64,000 bases of DNA from Forficula auricularia (taxonomy: Eukaryota; Arthropoda; Insecta; Dermaptera; Forficulidae): contig JALMQS010000061.1 of the NCBI GenBank assembly GCA_024734495.1, forward strand, positions 9,788,598 through 9,852,597, given 5' to 3'. Every line of letters begins with the position of its first letter. The first letter of the stretch is position 1. The translations under genes and the position numbers were made by a program. The notes beneath the pieces are model-generated. The model was not told the DNA's origin, did not search any database, and worked only from the letters and a program-made list of their open reading frames with translations. Below are positions 11,433 to 20,300 of the stretch, piece by piece.

Positions 11433-12139
11433 GGTAGTTAGTTGTTTCACCATATGGTTTTTCTTAGGATTTTTTTTGAAATTTAGACAGATTATTATTT
11501 AAATACTTCTGCATCGATTGATGGCAAAACGAAATTTATGAACAATTTAGTTCCGGAGATATTAAATTCCAAAGATAGAGTTGTTCAGACTCTTATACAC
11601 ATTGCACTATACAGGATATCGGAAAGTTTACATACATATTTAATTATAATTAAGAAACTCTTCTTACCATTGTTATAAAAAACTAAACCAACATTAAACA
11701 ATAACTAATACATTTTTTAAGAAAATTTTAATTCATAGTTACAGCACAGTTTCTGAGATAATAATTAACAAATAATGAAAAATGTACACTAAAAACAAGC
11801 TGGCAACAACGTATATATTTAACCTAAAAAGTGGATTAACTTTAGTACTTTTTTGACGTTTTTTCACTTCAGCCATTGTCACAATAACTTTTAATAGTTT
11901 ATTAAGAACATTTTGTTTAATAAATCGACCTTTATTATGTAATTTATCTGTCATTTCTATGATAAAAATATTCAAGCTCGGATAATGTTGCCAGATTTGT
12001 CAAACGAGCACGGGATTGGCTAGTAGTGAGTGGTAAATAAACAGCAAAAAGTTTTTGGCTTAAGAATTATAAATCCTTATTGTCTGTTCTATATACACTA
12101 GCATTAACTTTTTGCTAGTATTCTAACGAAACAACTACC
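11433..12139 (-). mobile_element. TTAA-target DNA element, 707 bp
   Basis: The element is flanked by TTAA at 11429-11432 and 12140-12143. Its ends are inverted: GGTAGTTAGTTGTTTC on the left, and the complement of GAAACAACTACC on the right, differing by a 4-base AGTT. The related repeat at 7690-7740 has a single TTAA at the matching position, which shows the empty site directly. A TTAA duplication is typical of piggyBac and Kolobok superfamilies. No full transposase is present, so this is a non-autonomous or deleted copy. A truncated relative lies at 4870-5399. Confidence 0.75.
11739..11975 (-). pseudogene. Short ORF remnant inside the TTAA element
   Basis: A 78-residue frame on the minus strand reads MNIFIIEMTDKLHNKGRF, continues with a lysine-rich basic stretch (MAEVKKRQK near residue 34) and ends in a hydrophobic stretch. 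The truncated element copy at 4870-5399 has the same reading up to the basic stretch with only conservative changes (MTDKIHYKGRF, MAEAKKRQK) and then breaks, so this part may once have been coding. The KGRF/KR-rich pattern resembles N-terminal leaders of some transposon-encoded proteins, but I cannot assign it to a family. It is too short to be a transposase and is best read as a leftover. Confidence 0.35.
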
Positions 12140-12631
12140 TTAATACATTCAATTGAAATTTCAAAAAAATTAAAATTAAAGTCAGTACTGCATAAAGCTA
12201 AGTTATTTATTTATTTTTTAGTGAAGAAAGTGCTGCTTTGAAAGGATGGACGTGTCGAGGTTCGGGCCGAATGGACTCGCCTGGTAACAGGCAACCAGGA
12301 ATATAAGGAGTCGAAGAATAAGAGGATGCGTGCTCGCAATGCGCCTCGAGAGCCGTGAGATCTGTGGCGGGGATAGATAAGAGGAATTGGAAATTGTCAT
12401 TAAATTGACTAATGATGATGCATGTATATTGATAAGTGTAAAATTTATTAAAAGAAATTAAGAATGAAATGGTTATTAACAATTTTCAAAAACTAAAACG
12501 ATATTTAAATACTGATGGTGATCAACCACCGACCACTAGAGACTAAAATTGTCTAGTTAAAGAAGAAAATAAATAATAAAAATAATTTTTATAAAAATAA
12601 GCTGACGTGTTCTGATGTGGCCGTCCACTTG

Positions 12632-13264
12632 ACTTTACCATACAATCTGGCCCCTAAAATTATTTATAAACATGTAAGGGGGGGGGTATTTTTTGCATTT
12701 TTATACTTCTGGTGTCCCACTGATTATGTATACAAAATTTGATTGAGTTTGGTAAATGGCGAAGATTTTCATTTTAGTTTTTGCATTTTTAGAATTCTGG
12801 GGGTCCAGTGATTATGTATACAAAATTTGGTTGAGTTTGATCAAACGGCCTATATTTTTAATTTTTAACCCCCCCTTTCACCCCCTTAATTTTGGGTCGA
12901 TATACACCAAAATCTAATCAGCTCTTAATCCCAATGGACCAAAACTACGTGTGGAATTTGGTTTCGATATTCACACTAGTTTTTAAGCTAGCACATACAC
13001 AAAAATTTGGTAAAGCGCAGACTAATGGACAACCAGACAGACTAACTGACAGACATTTTGACAAAACATTTATTATATTGAAAAATATAATTTTTTCGAT
13101 GTTCACTTATTAGAACTATTTTGTAGAACCAAATGCCATGGTTTCGCTCAATTTTTTTAATCAAAATAGTTTCAGCCGTTTTTGAGATATTTCGAAAAAA
13201 AGAAGGAAAAAACACTTTTTTCATGCACGATTACAATACTTGACCATACCCTGTAAGGTAAAGT
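12632..13264. repeat. TIR-like repeat, copy 1, about 630 bp
   Basis: The left end ACTTTACCATACAATCTGG and right end CCCTGTAAGGTAAAGT are inverted with respect to each other over about 13 bases. The same pair bounds 13821-14600. Inside are two degenerate tandem copies of a segment with TGATTATGTATACAAAATTT and GTTGAGTTTGGT. No transposase is encoded. Similarity to the second copy continues about 30 bases to the left of the apparent TIR, so the true edge may lie near 12597. Confidence 0.6.
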
Positions 13265-13399
13265 AAAAATAAAACCGCTTCAAAAAAATTAAATGGAACA
13301 AATAAAATAATAATAACTCAAAAAATAAAACAAAATTCACTAAAAGGTATAAAATAATTATCAAATTTAGTTACAACTAAACGACGAAATATTTACATG

Positions 13400-13790
13400 A
13401 AATTTAAAAAAAGTACTGAAATAAAGTACTAATGTTTGTGGGCCGGTATGTACCAAAAACTAATCAGCGCTTCATTTTGTTAAAATAATGGTAGGTTTTC
13501 ATTTTCATTTCATTGGTGTGGAAAAAATCGTGGAGGAAAAAAACGATAACATACATCCATACATCCGGACGCAGTTCCTGAAAAAAATCGCACTTTCTAG
13601 CCTCTCGACAAGACTCCATGTTATTTTTGGCAAAACTGTCACGTGCTAAAATTCAATCTAATTGAATACTACAATTTGTGACTTTAATTGAGTTCCGTAG
13701 TCTATACCTGAGGACACTTTGAAGCCGCGCTTGCCGCGATACCGATTACAATACTTTTCCCATACTTCGCATTGGATAAAGTAAAATAAG
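13400..13790 (+). repeat. Interspersed repeat of about 400 bp
   Basis: This is one of four copies of a repeat that starts near AGTACTGAAATAAAGTACTA and ends near CATTGGATAAAGTAAA. The others are at about 24790-25207, 44989-45410 (inverted) and 57483-57905, where they form part of a longer composite element. It contains CATACATCCATACATCC simple repeats and a conserved end with CACGTGCTAAAATTCAATCT. No coding capacity is recognisable. Confidence 0.65.
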
Positions 13791-13820
13791 CTGAAGTGTT
13801 CTGATGCGGCCATCCACTTG

Positions 13821-14600
13821 ACTTTACCATACAACCTGGCCACTAAAATTATTTATAATATTGTAGGGGGGGGTTAGTTTTAGCATTTTTATACTTCTGG
13901 GGTCCCACTGATTATGTATGTAAAATTTGGTTGAATTTGGTAAATGGCCAAGATATTGACCCTACACCCCCCCCCCATTTTGGGCGGTTAGTTTTTGCAT
14001 TTTTAGACTTCTGGGGGTCCACTGATTATGTATACAAAATTTGGTTGAGTTTGGTAAATGGCCAAGATATTCATTTTGTGACCCCACCGGCCCCGCATTT
14101 TGGGCGGTTAGTTTTTGCATTTTTAGACTTCTGGAGCTCCACTGATTATGTATACAAAATTTGATTGAGTTTGCTCAAACTGCCTAGATTTTTAATTTTT
14201 AACCCCCATTCCACCCCCTTAATTTTGGGTTGATATGCACCTTAATCTAATTAGCTCTTAATCTCGATGGACCAAAACTACGTGTGAAATTTGGTTTCGA
14301 TATTCACACTAGTTTTTGAGCTAGCTCTTCCACAAAAATTTGGTAACGTACAGACTAACTAACCAGACAACCAGACAGACTAACAGACATTTTGGCAAAA
14401 CAATTATTATCTCGAAAAATATAATTTTTTCGATGTTCACTTATCAGGGATTTTTTTGAAGACCGAAATGCCATGGTTTTTCTCAATTTTTTTAATTAAA
14501 ATAATTTCAGCCGTTTTTTGATATATTTCGAAAAAAAGGAAAAAAGAACAATTTTTTCAAGCACGATTACAATACTTGACAATACCCTGTATGGTAAAGT
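13821..14600. repeat. TIR-like repeat, copy 2, about 780 bp
   Basis: The left end ACTTTACCATACAACCTGG and right end CCCTGTATGGTAAAGT are inverted. The interior has three tandem copies, 114-120 bases apart, of a segment with CACTGATTATGTAT and GGTTGAGTTTGGTAAATGGC. The 77-residue open frame at 13931-14164 is simply two of these tandem copies read in frame, so it is not a gene. The right half matches copy 1 closely (GCCGTTTTT, ATATTTCGAAAAAAA). Confidence 0.65.
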
Positions 14601-14603
14601 AAT

Positions 14604-14885
14604 ATGGATCTGAATGAGAATAATTTAATAAAGATAATATTTATTAATACATTTTTTCCAGACCCGAAACATCCATCGATCGGGGAACAAGGCAGAAAGA
14701 ACAAAAACAACAAGCAAACCACGTGTTTTCTCTTTCAGATGAGCCTAGTACCAGGAGACCAGGAGCTAAAGGAGAAGAGTTTGCTCAACTGCGCGCGCAG
14801 TAGGCAGAAAGCCTTAGCAAGTGGGGCGGCGGCGACGCGCGGAGGAAAAAATAAATTCAATTGTGGAAACACAAAACAGCTTTAA
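14604..14885 (+). CDS. Unrecognised 93-residue open frame
   Basis: I do not recognise this frame. It begins MDLNENNLIK, passes a polypyrimidine stretch ending in AG (TTTTTTCCAG near 14661) and a second one (TTTTCTCTTTCAG near 14738), and ends in a GC-rich, basic and alanine-rich segment (SGAAATRGGKNK). The two AG signals could be splice acceptors of short exons, in which case the first 20 or so residues are intronic. An AATAAA lies at about 14851 inside the frame. It adjoins a hammerhead-bearing element and may be part of an old insertion. Evidence for expression or conservation is absent. Confidence 0.2.
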   Translation: MDLNENNLIKIIFINTFFPDPKHPSIGEQGRKNKNNKQTTCFLFQMSLVPGDQELKEKSLLNCARSRQKALASGAAATRGGKNKFNCGNTKQL

Positions 14886-15077
14886 TCTATATTAATTAAT
14901 TTAAAGTTTTCTTATTCTTACATTATCAAAAAAAGAAACAAAAATCTTCTCAATTTTTAAAAAAATGTATTTTAATAATTTATTATTATTATCATTTCCG
15001 TCCATAATTTGTATTAATTTGAAAGTTTATAATGGGAAAATAAGGACAAGTTTTTATGTGTGACTTTTTTATTTATC

Positions 15078-15116
15078 AGCCAACGTTTCGTCGACTTTGC
15101 CGACTTCTTCAGGGCT
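15078..15116 (-). ncRNA. Hammerhead ribozyme motif, complete type I architecture
   Basis: On the minus strand: stem I 5' strand AGCC, core CTGAAGA (the fifth core base is free to vary), one extra A, stem II GTCG/CGAC with a 7-base loop, GAAACGTT, then stem I 3' strand GGCT. Stem I therefore has four perfect pairs and stem II four. The core is intact and stem III is minimal (ACGT), the Penelope-type form. The cleavage-site base would be U. Natural cleavage of this copy is plausible but was not tested. Confidence 0.72.
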
Positions 15117-15144
15117 TCAAATAGACATACCCCACATTCGTCTA

Positions 15145-15611
15145 TACATAGGAATGCATCTGGACAGAAGACTAACCTGGCAAAAGCACACAAGATAAAA
15201 CGTAAACAACTGGGACTTAAACTCCAAAAATCATACTGGCTAATTGGAAGACGCTCAAATAAGACTAAAAGCAACAAAATACTTATCTACAAAACAATAT
15301 TAAAACCAATATGGACATATGGTATACAACTCTGGGGCTCAGCAGTCGAATCCAACATAGAAATTATTCAAAGATTTTAAAACAAAGTGCTGAGAGCAAT
15401 CGGTAATGCCCCGAGCTGGGTACCAAACTGCACAATACTAAATGACATAGAAATCCCTTCAGTCAAAGACGAAATAAGACATCACAGCCACACGTACCTA
15501 AAGAAACTGACTCACCACCCCAATGAGTATGCTCAAGACATAAAATCAACATTACCACCAACAAGATTAAAAAAACACAAACCAATCGACCTACCACAGC
15601 GCTTCACGTGA
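15145..15611 (+). pseudogene. Reverse-transcriptase C-terminus, jockey clade, broken
   Basis: The reading starts YIGMHLDRRLTWQKH in one frame, shifts by an indel near 15187-15195, and continues KIKRKQLGLKLQKSYWLIG, then ILKPIWTYGIQLWG, which is the conserved region after the RT catalytic domain in jockey-type LINEs. A TAA at about 15378 replaces the codon after QRF, and the same frame continues NKVLRAIGNAPSWV to a natural stop at 15611 after LPQRF. The catalytic YADD region and everything upstream are missing through 5' truncation. The product would have acted in target-primed reverse transcription. It is not functional. Confidence 0.88.
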
Positions 15612-15861
15612 TCACACCAAACCTTTTCTTTCTTTTTATATTTTTACTTTACTTCTAATTTATTTTTAATCATAGTTTAAAGACAAAATTCGCACCTTAA
15701 TGTAAAGCTCAATGGAGCTCTCATTATTCTACCTCAAATATTGTTAATACTAACCATGTCATTTTTTCATTTATTGTCTGTAAATAAGCTTATTGCCCGC
15801 AAGGTCAGATTGCCGATGTATACTATGGAGTCTAATAAAAATAAAAAAAATATAAAAAAAA
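15145..15861 (+). mobile_element. 5'-truncated jockey-like non-LTR retrotransposon
   Basis: The insertion is flanked by a perfect 11-base target duplication, ACATTCGTCTA, at 15134-15144 and 15862-15872. It contains the C-terminal end of a reverse-transcriptase ORF, a 3' untranslated region of about 250 bases and an A-rich 3' tail (ATAAAAAAAATATAAAAAAA). It split the left arm of a pre-existing palindrome, so it is younger than that element. Confidence 0.9.
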
Positions 15862-16250
15862 ACATTCGTCTAAATTTTCTTGTTATCTTCATTACCATTT
15901 GAAGATCATCACAAACACAAATTTCAAAAAACATTCGCCACATTCACAATTTTTCTTTCTTTTCTTTTTATATTAACAATTACATTAATATAAAAAGAAA
16001 AGAAAGAAAAAATTGTTTATGTGAATGTGCCGAATGTTTTTTAAAATTTGTGTTTCTGATGGTCTTCAAATGGTAACGAAGATAACAAGAAAATTTAGAC
16101 GAATGTGTGGCATGTCTATTTGAAGCCCTTATAGAAGTACTTTATAATTCTGCTGAGAATGAAATACAATTTATTATTGTTACTGCCACTGAAAGAGGAG
16201 ACAGAGGGGAATGTCGCATTGGATTTCCTTCACTGACTTTTCAAACCCCT

Positions 16251-16287
16251 GAAGAAGGAGGGAATAGCCTCCAAAACGTCGGTTTTT
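16251..16287 (+). ncRNA. Decayed hammerhead motif
   Basis: The core CTGAAGA, an extra A and stem II GGAGG/CCTCC are present, but the required G of GAAA is replaced (CAAAACGTC), which should abolish activity. Flanking AAACC/GGTTT would form stem I with one bulge. Orientation is opposite to the motif at 15078-15116, in keeping with the inverted structure. Confidence 0.5.
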
Positions 16288-16499
16288 GAATAAAAATAAA
16301 AAGGTAGTAGGTATAAATTAACTTATCAGACACCAAAAATTACTCCAATCTGGTATAGATAATTTTGTGCTACGGTTTCTAGGGCGCTTCATACCCTCGT
16401 TACGGCCCTGGTAGGCAGGACCCATTCCAGTTGCGTTATTTTTTAGTATTCTTTTAGAAAGAGCGACAAATTGTAACTTGCACCAGGGCGCACAATGAG

Positions 16500-16810
16500 T
16501 CAGGAAATGCCCTGTCGCAATTCTCAAGCTTGAGTTGTTTACCAAAAAAGAATTTAGTCTTTTTGATTTTAAGTCGATTCTTCCACGTTTTCAGTAGAGG
16601 TTGCCATAAATAGTCAAAACATCAAAAATGGAATGCAATAAGGTTATTCCTCTAGTATTAAATGAGAATCGATCGTTATTTTTGAATTAAAGTCAACATG
16701 AACTGCAAATTGCGAGTGATATCTGATTAATAATAACGGAATAAACATATTTATTTTCACATGAATTTGGATAAAGTTTAGCAACGATCCGTTGCAGTTT
16801 ATTTAATATA
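16500..16810 (-). repeat. Terminal fragment of the composite 1.7-kb repeat
   Basis: Matches the right third of 25580-25935 and 46260-46683: AAGCTTGAGTTGTTTACC, a 119-base-type unit (GATTTTAAGTCGATTC ... ATCGATCGTTATTTTT), then AGCAACGATCCGTTGCAGTT near 16780. Upstream, 16318-16500 is unrecognised. Confidence 0.65.
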
Positions 16811-17390
16811 ATATAATGTTTGCCATTCAACATTATTTCATAAAAATATATTTTGATGTTATTAAAAATTAATTTTAAACCACAATTTAAAGATTCATAA
16901 TCTAACAAAAAATGGGAGCCCCATTTAAATTCAAGCCTTAGGCCCCGTAAAATCTAAATATGCACCTGTCTGGGTCCCTCCAGAAGAGCTGGGTAATATG
17001 TAATTAATATTGGCTCTTAAAATTCTTATCTTCTATATTAATTAATAATAATCATAAATTAATGCAGAAAAAATTGAAAGATGGAAACATTATACATATA
17101 TTAGCACCTATATTTTTGTACCTGATATTATGTTTACCTGGGTTCTTGGACATACATATTGAGATAATTTATAATGAAATAACAAATAACATGACTAAAA
17201 AGAATGCTATATCAGGTCAGCTGATCACTTTATTCTTACCAATTATTGAGATATTGACGAAAAGAACTTAAAATGGCTGAATGGTTTCCAAACTGAAGTC
17301 ATAGAAATAAATAATAAAAAAAAAGAATTTTCTGAAATAGAATGTTTGTAAATTAATTCTATTTATTTACCAATAATCTGAATAATGGCG
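16811..17390. other. AT-rich DNA, possible end of a hAT-like element
   Basis: Around 16915-16970 the complement reads CAGGTGCATATTTAGATTTT then GGGGCCTAAGGC, which resembles a terminal repeat of some hAT elements, but no partner end was found. The rest shows nothing recognisable. Confidence 0.25.
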
Positions 17391-17394
17391 AGAA

Positions 17395-20300
17395 ATCAAA
17401 TGTTTTAGGGGAGGATTTTTATTTTAATGATTTTAAATGGAATCATTGTCTAATAAAATGTCGATGATTCAAGTCCCCAGGCTAATGCTACTATAAATAT
17501 TTATTATTTTCTGAAGAACTTGTTGCTTTTAAAAAGCATGGAAGAGGAGGACGACTGCTAGCAAGCAGCAAGGCGGTTCGAATGGACTCACCTGATAACA
17601 GGCAACCAGGAGTATTCTGGAGTCAGACGAGGAGAGGATGCCCGCCATTTTCTCCAGAGAGGAGGGTAGCTAGGTATAGGTGATATTTATATTTTTTTTA
17701 AGAATGTACGTACGTGTTGTTACTTTTAAAAAGCATTGAGGGGGGCGACGCGACGGGGACTAACTACTAGCAGCGAGGTCGGTTCAAATAAACTCGGCTG
17801 GTAACAGGCAACCAGGAGTTTCCTAGAGTCAGGCAATAGGAGGATGCCCGCTCTTTTACCCAGAGATGAAATATAGCCTAGGCGGGCGAAGCGGCGGGGA
17901 AAGATTGAAGAATAATGGAATTGGTTATCTTTTTTCAAAATTCAAACAAGTATCAATAAATTTGAAGCAATTTGTAATTCTGACGGGTTTTGTATTTACA
18001 CTTTTAGTAAAAGTAGGTTGTAAATAATAATAAAATATCCACATTATCGGTGAAATGTATAAGATTAACTTGGCTGATGAAATCATTGGTGGAAAAATAA
18101 ATAAGTATGTGCTTAGAACCTACTTATAAAAATAGTAAAAAGAACATTTTTGATTAAACATTTATTTTCGAAATTGCCTAATTAACTCATATCGAAGTTA
18201 TTTATTAATCGGATTCAATAGAAATTAGTGCCAGATTTGAAGAAGGCCTTGTTACATGGAAACATGGCAATAAACACAGAAACAAGCATAGTCAAAAAAA
18301 TAGGCAGTGCTATAGTAGTATTAGAAATGTCATCTTACGGCGCAACAGCTAGAGCAAGCTAGCCCTTATGGCATGGTTAAATTACCGTAAAAATTATTTT
18401 CCAAAAAATCATATTCTTATACATACCTAAGCTTCTTTATGACTGGCTGGATTCACACATTCGCCAACGAGCTTGGGTCAAAGTGCGTCCAATCTAATTC
18501 TATTTATTTAGCAATAATCTGAATGATGGCGTTAAATCAAATGTTTTAGAGGGTGTTTTCGTCTTTCAATGATTTTTATTTTAATAGTTTTAAGTTGAAT
18601 CATTGTCTAATAAAATCTCGATGATTCAAGCCCCACACTCAGGCTTTTGCTATACTATAGATATTTATATTTTTCTGAAGAAAGCATGAAAGAGGACGGC
18701 CGAGGGAGGGGACTTCGCACCAGCGCCAGCGAGGTGGTTCAAATAGCCTCGCCTGGTAACAGGCAACCAGGAGTATTCAAGAGTCAGACGATAGGAGGAT
18801 GCCGCTCTTCTACCCAGAGAGGAGATGTAGCCTATATATAGGTCGCCGAAGCGAGCGCGGAAAGATTGAGGAATAATGGAATTTGTTATCTTTTTTCAAT
18901 ATTCAAACAAGAAAGTACCAATAAATTTGATGAAGTTTCTAATTCTGACCGTTTTTGTATATTTACTTTTAGTAAAAGTAGATTGTAAATAATAAAATAT
19001 AAACTGTATCCACATTATGCGAGAAATGTATATATTAATTTCACTACTTTTGCGAATGTGAAATCAATGCTGGAAAAATAAATAAGTAGGTGCTTAGAAC
19101 TTACTTATAAAAATAGTAAACAGAAAATTATTAATTAAAAATTTACTTGCAAAATTGCTTTATTAACTCTTAAATATCGAAGGTATTTAATAATCGCATT
19201 CCGTAGAAATTAGTGCCAGATTTTGAAGATGGCCTTTTCAACATGTTACATGGATGATAGTTTTTAAATATTTACACATTTGAAAAAATCATTTGGCTCT
19301 AAACACAGAAACAGGCATAGTTAACAAAATACGGAATGCTATAATAGTAGTCTTCGAAAATGTTTGAATTAATTTTTTTTTTAATATCTCATTTGGAGAT
19401 GGCGTGATCTCTAGGAAAAATTTTTGCAAAAACTTTAATTAATAAAATAATTAAAGACCATTTATGTCGTGTAACTGTGCAGCCAGAGCGCACCCTTATA
19501 GCATGGTTAAATTACCGAGGTAAACTATGTTCTAAAAAATCATATTCTTATACATACCTACACTAATTTTGTCTTTCAATGATTTTTATATTAATTATTT
19601 TTATTTTTTCTAATAAAATGTAGATGATTCAAGTCCCTAGGCTTATGCTACTATGGGTATTTATTTATTTATTTATTATTTTCTGAAGATCTTGTTTCTT
19701 TTAAAAAGCATGGAGGGAACAAAGTAAGTCAGTGAGTGGACAACTGACTACCATCAAGGACGGCTCAAATGGACTCGGCTGTTAACAGGCGTTCAGGAGT
19801 ATTCGAGAGTCATACGAGGGGACGAAGCGCCCCATTTTGTCCAGAGAGGAGTGTAGCTAGGTAGGCGAAACGGGCAAAGATAGTTTGAGGAATAATGTAA
19901 TTTTTATCTCTTGTCAATATTCAGACAAGAAAGTAGCAATAAATTTGATGTAGTGTGTAATTATGACAGTCTTTTTTATTTACACTTTTAGTAAAAGTAG
20001 ATGGTAAATAATAATGTGAAATCAATGGTGGAAAAATACATAAGTATGTGCTTAGAACCTCATTATAAAAATAGTAAAAAGAAAATTATTGATTAAACAT
20101 TTATTTTAAAAATTGCTTTATTAACTCTTAGACATCGAAGGAATTTAATAATCGGATTCAATAGAAATCGGTAATGCAAAGGTCTTTCGAGATCCATAGG
20201 GGCTGCATCTTTACTGGTGCGCCCCTTCTTGCATTCGATTGCATTAAAAAAAAAAATGAAAAAGAAAAAATAGTTCCATATTTTGAAGAAGGCCCTGTTA

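Larger units (their letters stand above)
11350..12580 (+). repeat. Old interspersed repeat, copy 2 (interrupted at 11433-12139)
   Basis: This is the paralogue of 7600-9990. It runs from the TTTTGTCCTAATTTGAATTT stretch, through a TTAA-type insertion, AGTACTGCATAAAGCTAAG near 12185, and the core GGTAACAGGCAACCAGGA near 12282, to AATGAAATGGTTATTAAC near 12463. The core is closely related to the cores of the 17.4-60.2 kb array although the flanks differ, so the array unit and this repeat share an ancestor. Minus-strand open frames over the core have no recognised function. Confidence 0.75.
15060..16290 (-). mobile_element. Penelope-type inverted repeat carrying hammerhead motifs
   Basis: After removing the nested retrotransposon (15145-15861), the sequence from CAGGGCTTCAAATAGACAT (15109) to about 15974 is the inverted match of about 15985-16125, ending ATGTCTATTTGAAGCCC. 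The arms are about 145 bases with an A/T-rich centre (CTTTCTTTTCTTTTTATATT against its complement). A hammerhead core sits just outside the left arm on the minus strand, and a decayed one lies at 16251-16287 on the plus strand. The frame at 16107-16289 runs through the right arm to the decayed ribozyme and is not clearly a protein. No reverse transcriptase of the Penelope type is seen. Confidence 0.65.

Noticed and set aside
13931..14164. 77-residue frame with an internal duplication
   Set aside because: It is two copies of a 120-bp non-coding tandem repeat read in the same frame; the first tandem copy and the paralogous element do not keep the frame.
17726..17938. Minus-strand open frames over array cores, such as this one and those at 31605-31850, 47534-47767 and 59436-59696
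   Set aside because: They read similarly (LGKRAGILL..., LLVACYQ) only because the DNA core is conserved. Frames shift between units, and length and ends are not conserved.
18725..18760. Array unit as a Pol III SINE because of GGTTCGAATGG
   Set aside because: Only a partial B-box; no A-box at the right distance, no terminator and no A-tail. Noted as a possible promoter relic only.
18647..18841. Plus-strand frames with SPGNRQPGVFKSQT over the cores
   Set aside because: Same DNA core read on the other strand. Subtypes change frame with no sign of codon-level constraint.
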